64,000 nt of DNA from contig BGZK01000084.1 in NCBI GenBank assembly GCA_005406025.1, positions 434,001-498,000 of the forward strand. Direction: 5' to 3'. This DNA comes from Eumeta japonica (Eukaryota > Arthropoda > Insecta > Lepidoptera > Psychidae). The notes under the pieces were generated by a model that saw nothing but the letters and a program-made list of their open reading frames with translations, searched no databases and had not been told where the DNA came from. The position numbers were made by a program, and so were the translations under genes. Positions 12,761 through 24,428 of this stretch are shown one piece after another (the stretch's first letter is position 1; each line of letters begins with the position of its first letter).

Positions 12761-13337
12761 AGGGCTCTGCACCTCAAAGGAAAAACGGGACCCTTATAGA
12801 ATCACTTTGTTGTTCGTCCGTCTGTCTGTCAAGACCCTTTATCTAGGGAACGCATGGACGTGTCCAATTGAAATTAAAACCACATACTCAAGTCTACAGT
12901 CCCTTGAAGTTGTGAAAATATCAAACTTTTAAGTTAACGTGAAAAAAGATACAGCAGTTTATGCCACAAAAAAACGTATATTTTGACACTCTCAAGGGAA
13001 TCAAAATTAAAGGGTATTTTCCGTTGACCTAGAACTATAAAATTTGGCAAGTAATACCGTCTTATATTACAAGTACAGGAAAAAATCTGAAAGTTATAAA
13101 TTTTTAATTAAATCACAAAAAAAAACAGGGTCTTTATGCAAGGAACGGCGGCCCAAATTTTGAATTTGTCGTATGAAAGGGCTTCATTAGTACACAGCGA
13201 AAACAGATTTTTAATTATTTTAATGATGTATAGTTTTCGATTTATTTTTTCATCTGTAGTGCATTTCTTTGTAGTAATGGCTTCGGAACCCTATAATGCG
13301 CATGGTCCGACATGCTCTTGGTCCGTTTTTTTACATG
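12761..13337 (+). repeat. Dispersed repeat family A, near full-length copy
   Basis: The head reads as a decayed 'GGGTTCCG...CTCAAAGGAAAAACGGGACCC' block followed by CCGTCTGTCTGTC. The tail is CTTCGGAACCCTATAATG... then GGTCCGACATGCTCTTGG. The ends therefore carry short inverted GGGTTCCG / CGGAACCC motifs. The same head and tail occur at 61897-62660. No reading frame with a known domain is present, so it appears non-autonomous. Such repeats are common in Lepidoptera; the class (SINE-like, LINE 3' end or DNA element) is not resolved. Confidence 0.65.
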
Positions 13338-13375
13338 ATTTTACTCTGCATCAATAATTTTCTCTTTTTCTCTTC

Positions 13376-13431
13376 AAAAATACTAAACATTTCAAACAGA
13401 CAGAAAAATACTAAACATTTCAAACAGACAG
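13376..13431 (+). repeat. 28-bp tandem duplication
   Basis: Two exact 28-bp units (AAAAATACTAAACATTTCAA plus ACAGACAG) lie head to tail at 13376-13403 and 13404-13431, just beyond the family-A repeat. Their identity suggests a recent duplication. Confidence 0.95.
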
Positions 13432-13439
13432 TTATCTTA

Positions 13440-15285
13440 ACGCATATAGGACAGGCATATGTAAATGTAAGTTAAAAAAAGCGTGCGGAAATATAATTGT
13501 AATAAACTTCGTTCATACAAAACTTTCAATCACATTTTTATGAACATTATTGTTTACTTTTTCAAGTATTAAAGATATGACACTTGTTTTTACATTCTTT
13601 AGACATAATTTGTTATAATATCGACATAAAATATTTTAGTTCAAAACCACAGTACTAAAAAGTAATCGTTAAAAAAGTGTCGAGCTTATCCTGTTTAATT
13701 TTTTTCTTCCTTATGAAAGTAATATCGTATTTCTACTTTGTTTATTTGTGTTTAAATTATATTCTATTAATACGCTAAAAAACCCTTATAGCATATTATT
13801 CTATGGAAAGGTTTTTACGTTTGTAATATTCAGTATAAACGAAGAGCTACACAGAACAATGTATGTCATAGAGCAAACTGACGGAAACAAATTAAAGAAA
13901 AAGCAAAATAATTAAACCAGCCTTTTACCCCATATCCGTCAATAGTCGCTATGTGCACCACACGAAAGCCGCATATAAAAGAAAATATACACAAATCTCC
14001 AATATACACAAATATACCTTGGTGCTTGTAACAGCATTTTAAAAGTCTTTAGCTAAGACCCGCCAAGAAAAGCGACGCTACCACATTCCTTTGCACTCCT
14101 CGAAGAATGGAAAATAAAATCATTGTTGGTCTTGACAGACTTCCAATATTTGACGTATTACACGTTTTGTTTGTATTCATTATGGTTTGTCTAATCTATT
14201 ATTTTATTATCAAATTCTGTCCAGGAATCCAAAGAAACACGGTTACATTTCGGCCACATATAACGTGTGTGAATGCGTGAGACGAAATTGTCATGATTCG
14301 TCTTAATGCAGCACTGCAGTGGATATAAAACCAACGGCATTATCAATGAGACAATTTATCGTCTATTTCGTACAAATATTTTTCTAATAAATCGAGATAT
14401 ATGGATACCACGCTTTTTTAACTGAACATACATTATGGCTATTTCAATTTTTTAATTGGCAACTTTTGGAATGCAGAAGATAAGAGTTTGATAGGAGACA
14501 TTTAAGTTAAAATTATAGAATCGTAGTTAGAATCACGCAGGCGTAGTGACGGATTACCAACACATGGTGGCCATGTTTTAAACATGTGTTGACCATAGTT
14601 CAGAAGACTCAATTTATTGTGCGTGATGAATAAATAACTTTTCTATGAATCTAATGAAATAGTACTTGTATTTTGTGACTCGCTTGACCTTAATAATGGC
14701 ACCATTATAGTTTGAAGTTACATTATATCTATTACGATTGATTAATAGTGCACCTGTCGATGAAAGTGATTAATACGATCACGCATTATATTGGAAATAC
14801 TTACATTTCCATTTACATCAGGTGACGTAAGCCGTAAATTAACATTTATAAATGACGGTTAACATTGCCGATGCTAAGAGGATATTTAAAAACAAAGCGT
14901 TTGCACGACTTTAAAGCACTTTTAACTGAGTTTCGTTAACTATTATAACGTGGAAAATTTAGCGTGAAAAATGTCAAATGTCGATGAAAGACAGAATCGG
15001 TGTGAGGGTTAAATTACAAATGTCTCCACGCGCGAGCGCAGACGCCCGCCCGTGACCGATCGTCGCGGCCGTAACGCGTACTCATCCATTTCGCATTTTA
15101 CCCAATTAACATTCTTTTCGTATAACAAATTATTTTTCCTACGAATTAACAAATATTAGACGTATCAAAGGAAAACTTACAAGTATAAATTACCTACAAG
15201 TTCTCGACGACGTTCTATTATTATTGATCTGCATTGAGACCGCGCAAAAAGCCTAGAAAAAATGTGAAACCAATAAAAAAAAACT
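13440..15285. other. AT-rich intronic stretch, nothing recognised
   Basis: No supported gene, RNA or structured repeat. Short repeated ATACACAAAT words occur near 13985-14015. Confidence 0.45.
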
Positions 15286-15289
15286 TTTC

Positions 15290-15700
15290 TTCCACTATCA
15301 CGTTCGGCGCCGAGGCGAAGTTTCCTTTATCGGTATCGAAGCGTGAATCCACAGCGATCGGAGCGCGTTATCGCAGTTTAGGTATCCTAATTCGGCGATA
15401 ATCGGGGAGCGGCGCCGGCAATGCAACGCGTTCCGGGGCCGAAGAATGCAGTAGGTAGGTACGGGTCGGCGCACGGCGGCCGAAGATGTGTCGTTTTATC
15501 TACGACAGGAGCGCGCGGCGGGGCCCCGGCGGGTGGCCGCGCCCGCGCCGGCCGCCCGAAATGCAGCGCCCGCGCCGCCGCGCCGTTTTCACTTGAATAC
15601 ACGAACGTGCCGAATGCAGACCGAGATCGTCATCGACGAGCGCAGTACTTGCGTACGGGTTTACGGACTACGTCCGGAGCGGTTTACGAGCTTACCTGCG
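15290..15700. other. GC/CpG-rich island
   Basis: One of the strongest CpG-rich blocks in intron 2, with frames open on both strands (minus 15387-15602; plus 15421-15784). Translations are A/R/P-rich and match nothing recognised, including the expected cyclin D C-terminal cyclin fold. It is a candidate regulatory island. Confidence 0.45.
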
Positions 15701-15709
15701 GTTCGTTTT

Positions 15710-18700
15710 AAATTCAGCTTCCCTTATGGAGTTAAATCGGAGATTGTTCTGATAAAAACGACAGAAACTAAACGTCTTATATAACTATTCAAGGACATAA
15801 TCAAACAATTACGGGACACGAGCATTAAAACTTAAATAATCACAAAACATAATGACAAATATTAATTACGCAACGCGTGGAACCTCAACTGTTTATAGTA
15901 TATAACGTTGATGCTTACATCTACAACGTGCGCATGCATGACAATATCTTATTCCATCGCTTTGTATCGTTGTATACACGTCGTCCTCTCTCGCTCTTCT
16001 ACCGTGGCGTCGGAATTTGTAACTCTCTTCCTCGTCCTCTCTACGGTCTGTCTTTCTTCTCTTTCATGTAACTAAAAATGTGGCCAAGTCTGGCGCGCCT
16101 TTTACACTTAACTCAATTCTTGTTCATTTATCGATTACATTACATCCGAATCGCCGCCTAAGAAGTTTCACTCCAAAATATTTTAGGCGCTATAGCCTTA
16201 GGACGTCGATGTGTACCTGTGCTCATTTTCCAATTTTATTCGAGCTAGAAGATACGATTCGACGATAAGACGTAACCTATCACAAGTTAGTTTGCAACGT
16301 AATATGGTGAAGGAGAAACAGTACGTAATCTCATAAATAAATAACCATATTATGATTACATATTTTAAAACGTCCAGCTACGCTTGAACCTGTAAATACT
16401 GATAGCTTTCCAAACTTACTGAAAATCTTTTAGAATCAAACGGAAACATCTAAGTTAATAAATGGTATCGACGCGAAATTGTTTCTGAGCGTGTGAGACC
16501 GAGCGTAAAGCAAAGACACGGCCCAAACTGAAGCTGTAACAATCGCATGACGTCATGTACATGTGTGTTTATATGTGAACGAAAAGTATTAAGATCTAAA
16601 ATCCATTACAAAAGCGTTGTTGTATTTCAACTGAACGTTTTTTGTTTCAACACAATCATTTCCAACAACACCGTATTTCAGACAAGCACCTGAATGAACA
16701 CTGTTTCATCATAACCAATAAAAACAAATTGATTTTGCGTTGAAAGGAGTTTTATATTAATTTTTGTACAATAAATAGATTTACGTGGTGTATCCATAAC
16801 AAGTAGAGCTTTTAGATAAGAATATATAAGTACAATATAAATTAATTCTTGTTTCATTTAAATAGAATTATGTGATATTGCAAAAACGACAGACAAATCT
16901 TTCAAAATTACCGATTTATTTTGATTAATAAAAAAAATATTAAAACATTGGTATTTGAAATATACGAGATACAGTCAAATAGTGCTATATTCGTAACAAA
17001 TATTAATATATCGTCATCTATACACGACTGCCGTAAATGGTACAAAAATGGTACAAATGGTTCAACAGATATCACCAAGTTTGTAAGGAAACATCATTTA
17101 TTGCCGCTCGTTCCAGTTTTCAAAATGGACAGTCGCATTGTGGAACCGGTGGAACTAATATTAAACCAAGTTTATTTTTAAACTTAACGTTCAAATACCG
17201 CTGATAAACGCCCGTATGATTGAGGTCACGCGCGATTTCCATGGCGCGCCGCGACCGCCACTCGTGTTGAAATACATTGAAGTAAAAATTATCGTTATGC
17301 ATCGGTAATGAATTCAATTTTCCTCGATGCGATTTCATGTAGTCGCGCCACCAGACGCGTCGGCTAAAAATATCATTTATAAAACCGATAATTTTTTAAA
17401 TTTCTGTCGTATTGGACTCTAGCGCAGCCATGGGTTAAGGTTGTTTAGGTGCTACCTCGATGAATTTGAAATTTCTTTTTCAATAACGATTTTAAATTAC
17501 ATGGGAAATTCAGCTATCGCTTTAAACGGAATTGTAGAAACTTGTGCAATAAGCGTACAGGGAAACCAGAATCAATAATAATACTTAAGAGAACCATATC
17601 GGAAAAGCACACATTCAATTTGTAAGATTCATTAAATACATTTACTCGCACTTGCAAAGCTCTTTTATACAAATTAGCTTATTTTTAAAAGCTAACACCG
17701 ACGGATTCATCAATAATGAACGAGGCAAAAATCAAAAGTTTAATATAAGGCAGAATCGGGACAAAACTATTCTCGGAACGTGGGTATTTTAAGAGCCGTT
17801 ATATTTATAAAATGTGGGTAGACGGAGCTCACGCACACGCGTACGTTAGGCATAAGAACGTGGCATGTGTACTTTGCCGTTTCCTAAAGAACTATATATA
17901 AGTGAAATCTTCACACAAAGGAATTAGCACCAATTTTCCAATACTGTCCACACTTTTTTTCCATCTTCTATTAAGATTTTTATTTATGTATTTACGGGAA
18001 AACTCTGGGAAATATTTCTAGAACATGTCTCCGGTAGGCATAGGCCCGTAAATAGATTCTGTTTTCTAACAATCTGTCAGGGTTTTGAGAAACTTGTTAG
18101 TCAGTAAAGGAGAATTTCTAACCGCACCTTCTGTCTAAGTTGAAACAGTTTCTTTCGACAGTGTGAGGTCACGTTTAATATGGTACAGTAGTGGTGATGA
18201 AAAATCGGTTGATGAGCCCGGTTTGTTACCACCACCAGCTTCGTTATCAACGTCCGAGGTTCTTCACCATAGCGTATGTCGGTTGTTGCCTAGCCAGATT
18301 TTAGAGAGTGATAGTGAATTACGTCAGCGTATGTCACCAGCAGTTGCCTGCATTTAAATATTTTCAGGATGCGGTTCCAAAGCGTATATTGTACGTTTTC
18401 GATTAACAAGAAGAATCTCCTTTTTGTCGCACTTGACGGTCCGTTTCGAAATTTCTTTAATCTACGTTGATTCATCAAACTTTGACGCGCCTTTTCTCTG
18501 CAGATTTGCAGCCATTTCGTGCAGTATATAGCAACTTTTATTCGAAAATTACACATCAATGTTTCCATGTCGGCACGCACAAAATTGATTATAAAAATAG
18601 TGATAACTTAAACCAATCGGGCATGGTCTCAATTTTAAAAATTAAAGTGGCCAAGAATTTACACGAGAATGCCATACTTAAATATTTTAAGATACGCGAT

Positions 18701-18830
18701 ACATGATTAGTGGCACGTTATGTTTAAGGCAATACATATTTTTAATGCACGTTTAACACTTTAATACACGGAAACAATTTAAATGCAAGAGACATGTAAT
18801 TACTGGATGCTGCTATAACTAGCTTCAAAT
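15710..18830. other. Intronic stretch, one perfect TGACGTCA site, no gene recognised
   Basis: Contains a CRE-type octamer at 16548-16555. Frames at 16921-17181 (+), 17120-17338 (-) and 18290-18580 (-) were read and match no known family. No terminal repeats or RNA genes were seen. Confidence 0.4.
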
Positions 18831-19015
18831 TACATACAATTGGCAGCGTTTAAAAGATATAGAGTACTTTGAAACAAAAAATAAATACTGATTATAGCGA
18901 AATATTGACTGTTTTTTGCTGTAAGTTTAGCGTTATTATATGTAACATTTTGAATATTTTTAAATGTACCGATTATACTTAAGAATCTATGTAAGTAAAA
19001 ACAATAAAAACTCAC

Positions 19016-19237
19016 AAAAAGATCGGCGAGGGAGATGCTGTTCGCGGTGTAAAACACTAGTAGATCGGCAGGCAAGGCGTGGGCGTCCGGCTCCTTCATT
19101 TTGGATGCCAACAGTAAGCAGGCCGTGCCAAGAAGCTGCAGCTGGTTTCTGCCCACTGCGCATACGCTCAGAAACCGGTCGACGTACGTCATTGCCAAGG
19201 CGAACACTTCTTCTTGGCAGTTGCGTTCATCGCAAAT
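19016..19237 (-). CDS. CycD: Cyclin D, coding exon 2 (central cyclin box)
   Basis: Encodes 74 residues in phase 0, beginning ICDERNCQEEVFALAM and ending in DLLVFYTANSISLADLF. This is the middle of the N-terminal cyclin box of a D-type cyclin. The TYVDRFLS helix, the LLGTACLLLASKMKE block and the DLLVFYT-S segment are characteristic of the family and distinguish it from cyclins A, B and E. D cyclins bind Cdk4/6 and drive Rb-family phosphorylation in G1; this exon supplies much of the CDK contact surface. The acceptor is TTAG ending at 19238 and the donor is GTGAGT starting at 19015, both on the minus strand. The join to exon 1 is exact in frame and alignment (AEWMLE|ICDER). The continuation after DLF, expected to be a KWEL-like segment, was not found in the window. 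Confidence 0.95.
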
Positions 19238-20810
19238 CTAATAAGGACAGAAAACAACATGGATAAATTAGAATAGTGTATATTTAAGAGGGCAACACAC
19301 AACGTCTTATTCGTCTGTCCGTTTATGCGCTTGTAAATCGAGAATCGCTGGTCCAATTTACATGATTTTTAATTACTATGGAGATACTTTATCAGACCAG
19401 TGTTTAATATACCTAGCATTTTAATATAAACACATACAGCGAATTCTTCACTTTTTCGTATCGATGGGTCATTTGATAACGGCAATGTGTAAGGGAGAAA
19501 CAAGATCAACATACATCCGAGATCGGAATTGCGAGCACAACAGAGATCCAGACCTGAAGTAAAATAGTTTCATAATAAAACGATTCAGCGGCAGTCATGT
19601 GTTTAACGGTGTGAGAATATGCGTTCATTGAGCATAATTTGTTCGGGATTGAATGGAACTTTCGGGTTCGGGATCGAGAACGGCAACGGAATCGGTGTCA
19701 CATGGGCAGCGCGATTGATCAATATAAAGGACCAGTCACGCTATCAATCATGATCCCGATGAAAAAAAAAATAACGTATGCACGCCAAAAACACTAAAGC
19801 TAACGATAAACGTAGTAGATATTTTATATTCCGCAATGCAAGTTGTCAAATACTACGAGTACTGCTAGTTGTCGTCTGTGTAACAGGCATGAGGTGTTAC
19901 CGATTATTTTATCGTGTGCAATAAGCCAGAATCGAAATGGACGTCTAGATGTGCAGTGCATGCCACAGATTGGGTCAGGTCGGGTCGGCTCTTGTTACAT
20001 CGGAACTGTCGATTCATTCGGTGTGTAATGTTGCTATCGAATGAAACGAGGTTAGTATACTATATTCTATACAATTTACTATATAAGATATGCTCTTATT
20101 CAAATTAAACAAGTAAATTTGTCATAAGCAGGGCGACGCATCGGTTAAGAACACTACCATACCCAACGATACACAAACATCTACGTACTTATTAATTTCG
20201 TTACGGTGCCTTTTGTAGGTCACATTAAATTCCCACAATTATCAGGTATTACACATGTAAAAAGTAAGTTATGCGTTTATGATTTACATGTTCCCTTAAA
20301 TACAAGGAATTTCACGGTATACATAAAATGCGGATAGCTTGGAAACTTTAAAACATAACAAAAATGGCATCGTTTCTCAAGGTCCCGAAGTTCAATTGTA
20401 CCTCATTATGCATTTAATCTTAAGGCAATTATCTGATCATTGCGTACATTATGCATAAATTGTGCATTTTCATACAGTATAAAAGTCATTTGCAAATTAT
20501 AGTAACGTATAAAGCGAAATTTTCGTTAGTGACGGAAGTTGCGCACGCGCGATTCATAGAGAAACGGACGCTATGAAGTTGGCCGTTAATACTTAAGGTC
20601 GGAAGTTGCACGCGTGATGTACATTATGTCGGGAAATGATGTTGCAATGGCAGCAGTAACAGCGGGGCTAATTTTCCACTGAAAAAATGGAAGATTTTCG
20701 AATTAAAAAGTATTGTTTTCACTAGAGTTTTCGAATTTTCGTCCGATGTTGACATTTTAAGATTCTAGGAAAATTTTCTGATCGTTTTCATAGGGTTATT
20801 TATGTAGTAC

Positions 20811-20854
20811 GTGCGTGCGTACGTGCGTGCCTGTGTGTGCGTGTGTATGCGTGC
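20811..20854. repeat. GTGC/GT-type simple repeat
   Basis: Degenerate array of GTGCGTGC, ACGTGCGTGC and GTGTGTGC words in intron 1. Confidence 0.85.
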
Positions 20855-21582
20855 GGAAGGGTCGCGGTGGCGGGGGCTTAGGTTCTGTTCTGGAAAAAAA
20901 TGTGTTTTTGCAAATAAATTGTGTAATGTACTATACTAATCGATTCCAAAATCTTATCAACCCTATTGCTATTAAAAATTTGATCTGTTGAACTTTATTG
21001 AAATCGATTCACTTCAAGAAATGTCGATTTCTTGACCCATTGATATTTAAAATCTAAATATTTTAAAATTTTAAATTAAAATTTTAAAATGTAAATAATA
21101 ATTTTTTTTCCAAAAAATACATATTAGCACATAAAGCTTGTTTACAAAAGTTTCTTCGTTCAATAAATGATGTTCGCTCAGTTAATACAATGAACACTAT
21201 TCGAAATATTTGAAAAATAAGAATTAACTCTTTTTCCATCGTACCTCTAATAATTATTTTAAATAGAACGCAGAAAAGAGCAATAATATTTTCAAGTTTT
21301 TCATGCTCGTAAACATTATTGCTCAATACGATGCGGAAGTTTGTGTTGTGGCTCACCTGCAAGATTAACTATGGCTCAAACTTCAAAATTTAATTCGCAG
21401 TATACTTCTTGTCAATGTCAATACATTTCTTTTATATTTACTTATCTAATACATATATTAATTGTAAAAACTTGTAAAGCAACAACACACGACGGTCCAA
21501 AGGAACCCACTAACGTAACGATCCGAATATATACAATATATCATAATTCATACAGTATATGACAATGTATCGACACAAATGT

Positions 21583-21583
<1 letters not shown>

Positions 21584-21615
<32 letters not shown>
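21584..21615. repeat. (CA)n microsatellite
   Basis: About 16 uninterrupted AC units in intron 1, followed by imperfect CA words. Confidence 0.95.
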
Positions 21616-21616
<1 letters not shown>

Positions 21617-21829
21617 GCACACACGCCAAGAGTAATTCTCTTTTCCATTTGCAAGCCGTGAAGGCGAAAGCGATTTAATAGGCGCAATAGAATGCGTAGT
21701 GTTGTGATACCCGGTGCAGTGCATAATGGCTGTGATTGTCCCCGCGTCGCATAAAATAGTTTCGCACGGTGTAACGCGACGCGCGGATGCGCCGCGCCGC
21801 AGCCGTGACGCGGCATGTACTACGATGCC

Positions 21830-21849
21830 TAGAGTACTCGAGTACTCTA
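21830..21849. repeat. 20-bp perfect palindrome
   Basis: TAGAGTACTCGAGTACTCTA is its own reverse complement with no spacer. It sits just downstream of a GC-rich patch in intron 1. It could bind a dimeric regulator or be incidental. Confidence 0.9.
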
Positions 21850-22939
21850 ACAGCTGATCTGAACTGGATATAGAATCGCCTTACTGAGGGTTCGGTAGAT
21901 AACAGGTTCTCTTTTTGGGATAAAGAATCGGTTCATGATATAAATCATGTTTTGGCTGTTAATGAAGTTACGAATATTTACGATTACGATAAGCAAGACA
22001 CCAAAAAATCTGATCGCACGACGATCGGATAAGGGTTTAATCGTGAGCTTTTTAAGTGTATTAATTAAGAATTAAAAAATTGAAACTTCCTGCGATATAT
22101 TTTAGGTCGAAATCAGTTCGTACATGCTGCCTATGCAGATACTATACGGGAATGCTTAATAGATTCAAAATGGTTGTTCATTCATTATAACCGCTTGACG
22201 GATCTTCACTCGGTTACAACATTACTTAGTTACTAAATGCATGAATATAAAGCATAATATCGGGTGTATGGAAAGACGGTAAAACGACCTTTACACTGCG
22301 CGACCGCCGTTGCCGACACGTCATGGGCATAAACGAGCACGCCGTCCTCATGCGCGTTCACACGCTTACGTGTTTGCAGATAATTTATTCGTTAAAGCAT
22401 TACATCGAAGCGCATGCGTTTAATACAACCTTTTTTTTCCGTTACCACATTCAAATCACAGTGACGATTATGCCGACTTATCGCACAAATCGGTTACCAC
22501 TGCGTCTGCGATCTCCAGGTAAATACCGCGATAGCTGTGACCGCTGAATTGCCAACGACAAAACTTTGCAGTACCGTATTATGCAATCGTCGGCGTCTTA
22601 CGGATCGCATGCGATTTTACATACGTATGAAGCGCCCTTAATAAACACGTTCACCAATTTAGAATGTCTGTTTAGTTCATGCACCTTACGAATGAGGGCG
22701 CTTTTCAAAATTTACCGTTTCGCCGGTGTAGCGGTGTCATAAGTCGAGTCTCTTTATTTGATCACAGTGGAAGTTTCCATATTGATTCGTCTCTTTTTAA
22801 TGGTGAAATTTTATGAATAGACTTACTTTCGGGAGGTATTCAGATCGAAATATCTGAGATAACATCGAAAGGCGAATAGATATAATAAAAACTCGTAACG
22901 TACTAATTGTAGCTGTAGATCCGAATAATGATTATAAGG

Positions 22940-23065
22940 CGCTCTGAAGAGGCCGGCGCGGGCGCAGGCCGTTAAGCCGGCGGGCGCGGCGGCGGCGGAG
23001 TTTGCTGCCATTATTGTTCGTTATCTCCCGTTTGCAACATTTTCCGTCTCGCGGCCGAAATTGCG
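22940..23065. other. GC/CpG-rich island in CycD intron 1
   Basis: Contains GGCCGGCGCGGGCGC and a GGCGGCGG run. The overlapping minus-strand frame (22823-23011) starts with MAANSAAAAPAG and matches nothing recognised. Proximity to exon 1 suggests possible promoter or enhancer content; this is inference. Confidence 0.45.
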
Positions 23066-23229
23066 GACGGACAGGTTTTCGAATTAGTTTATTGAACTAA
23101 TCGTGACACGATCGCAAGCCTCATTTTCACGGAGCACGATGAAAGTCGTTTCTAATAATTTTCGGATTGTAATTGCACACAATACTAAATCATCGTCAAC
23201 GAATATAATGGTTTTAGATTAAAAAAGAA

Positions 23230-23400
23230 ACCGAACAGGGCGGTCCGGGATTGAGGAAGCTCATCGGCGAGTGCAGCCGGGCGTGCGCCCAGTGTGGCGG
23301 TGCGCCAGGTGACGTCAGCGCGGAGACGTCGCACATCGCGCCGCCGCCCGCGCCCCCGACCCCCCCAAGGCGCTACGTTCGCGCTACACGTGGCTTTAAC
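23230..23400. promoter_or_regulatory. GC island with TGACGTCA (CRE-type) site
   Basis: A CpG-dense block about 1 kb downstream of CycD exon 1 with a perfect TGACGTCA at 23310-23317, followed by a C-rich run (CGCCCCCGACCCCCCC). CREB/ATF binding to this octamer is established for the motif in general; function here is unproven. Confidence 0.4.
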
Positions 23401-23584
23401 AGCTGATCGCTCCAGACTTCATCCGATGTCAAATTGCATTGTTTTATTATTATAGATAGCAAGCTTCGGCACGAAACGAATTCATCGGATACGCGTAAGA
23501 GTACAAATCATGGCAAGTAGGCCAACGACACGCATAATGACAGCTCACCATCGCACCGACTATTATCTGAATACGAGCGGAGAT

Positions 23585-23775
23585 AAAAGTTTTCATCCGG
23601 CGCCAGCGGTGTGCGTGTCAAAATCAGCTGATTATTCAAATAAACGGGCGCGCAGGCGGCGCGCGCTCGCGGGGCCCCTGTCGCCGGGCGCGCGGCCATT
23701 CCTCTCCCGGCCGTGCCGCCCGCGCTCGCGGTGCCGGCCGGCGCTCGATCCACCTCCGTCTGGTCCGATCCCGCA
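23585..23775. other. GC/CpG-rich island in CycD intron 1
   Basis: Dense GCGCGC and CCGGCC words. At least four overlapping open frames on both strands cross it, all R/A/P-rich and unrecognised. Interpreted as non-coding GC-rich DNA close to the CycD first exon. Confidence 0.45.
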
Positions 23776-24215
23776 CTCGTGCGCATACTTTTAGAAGGTT
23801 ATGCTCCGTTTGGTCCCGATCTTCCAATTAGATTCCAACGAGAGTGGGACTATACTCGATCAGCTGATCGAGTAAACATTGCTAAACATATCGTCTATTA
23901 TGAACTTTATTATATAGGTATTCTTTTAGACGGTGGTATCGCCTTTTACGTTTTTGACAAAGTTAAAACTTTAATGTACTTTTGATAAAACTTCAATATA
24001 TGTATTAATGAATTTCCATATCTTTCGATCGATGTGCATGTGTGTTACAATTCGAGCTTATATTATTATTCAGTGGTCTAGATAACGATATTATCTGGCG
24101 ATCGAGTAGAAAAGACGAGGGTACGAGAGGTACATGTTCTTCATCAGAACTCGACGAACACGTGGTGGCAAAACAAAATGGCGAACGGGTGAACCGGGCG
24201 TGGCGGAGCACTCAC

Positions 24216-24428
24216 CTCTAGCATCCATTCGGCCACTAGCCGACGCATGTGGGGCGTGAGCTCGCGTTGCACCGATCCGAAGTAATTGGCGGTGAGGGCG
24301 TAGCGCTCCTCGGCGCGCAGCAGGTTGCGCAGCACGCGGCGCCGCAGCAGCGCCGGGTCTCTGGCGGCCGTCAACGGCGCCGGCGGCGCGGCCTCGGGAC
24401 TCACCCGCTCCACGCACAATAGCTCCAT
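24216..24428 (-). CDS. CycD: Cyclin D, coding exon 1 (N-terminus, LxCxE, start of cyclin box)
   Basis: Encodes 71 residues. The start at 24428 is chosen because MELLCVE aligns with the conserved D-cyclin N-terminus (vertebrate cyclin D1 begins similarly). It contains L3-x-C5-x-E7, the motif by which D cyclins bind retinoblastoma-family proteins, and a purine lies at -3. Residues about 8-27 are a variable A/P-rich linker. From about residue 28 ([17 protein letters not shown]) the first cyclin-box helices begin, followed by [23 protein letters not shown], which carries the family-typical M-R-x-x-V-x-x-W-M. The exon ends in GAG followed by a GTGAGT donor. Its GC content is much higher than the surroundings. 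The same frame stays open for 82 codons upstream, so a longer N-terminus cannot be excluded from sequence alone. Confidence 0.95.

Larger units (their letters stand above)
1..19015 (-). other. CycD: CycD intron 2 (partial, open at window edge)
   Basis: Exon 2 of Cyclin D ends at 19016 with a canonical GTGAGT donor on the minus strand, and no continuation of the cyclin box was recognised between there and position 1. The stretch is therefore read as at least 19 kb of one intron. It is mostly AT-rich, interrupted by short GC/CpG-rich islands and a few repeats listed separately. Open frames inside it look like chance frames in GC-rich DNA. A small GC-poor exon could have been missed, so the intron interpretation is inference. 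Confidence 0.6.
19238..24215 (-). other. CycD: CycD intron 1
   Basis: A 4,978-bp phase-0 intron with GTGAGT donor (minus strand, starting at 24215) and TTAG acceptor. It contains a GTGC-type repeat, a CA microsatellite, a 20-bp palindrome and three GC islands, described separately. No nested gene is recognised. Confidence 0.9.

Noticed and set aside
15387..15784. GC-rich frames as possible exons
   Set aside because: Translations are low-complexity A/R/P and unrecognised, and both strands are equally open.
17120..17338. Minus-strand 72-codon frame containing HEWRSRRAMEIARDLN as a possible CycD exon 3
   Set aside because: Does not align with the expected KWEL...LGW...TPLDFLE region of D cyclins, and no acceptor gives a matching phase.
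18290..18580. Minus-strand 96-codon frame, considered as a transposase fragment
   Set aside because: No catalytic or DNA-binding motif is recognisable, and there are no terminal repeats around it.
23508..23827. Four overlapping GC-island frames beside CycD exon 1
   Set aside because: Mutually overlapping on both strands with arginine- and proline-rich translations; shadows of GC-rich composition.
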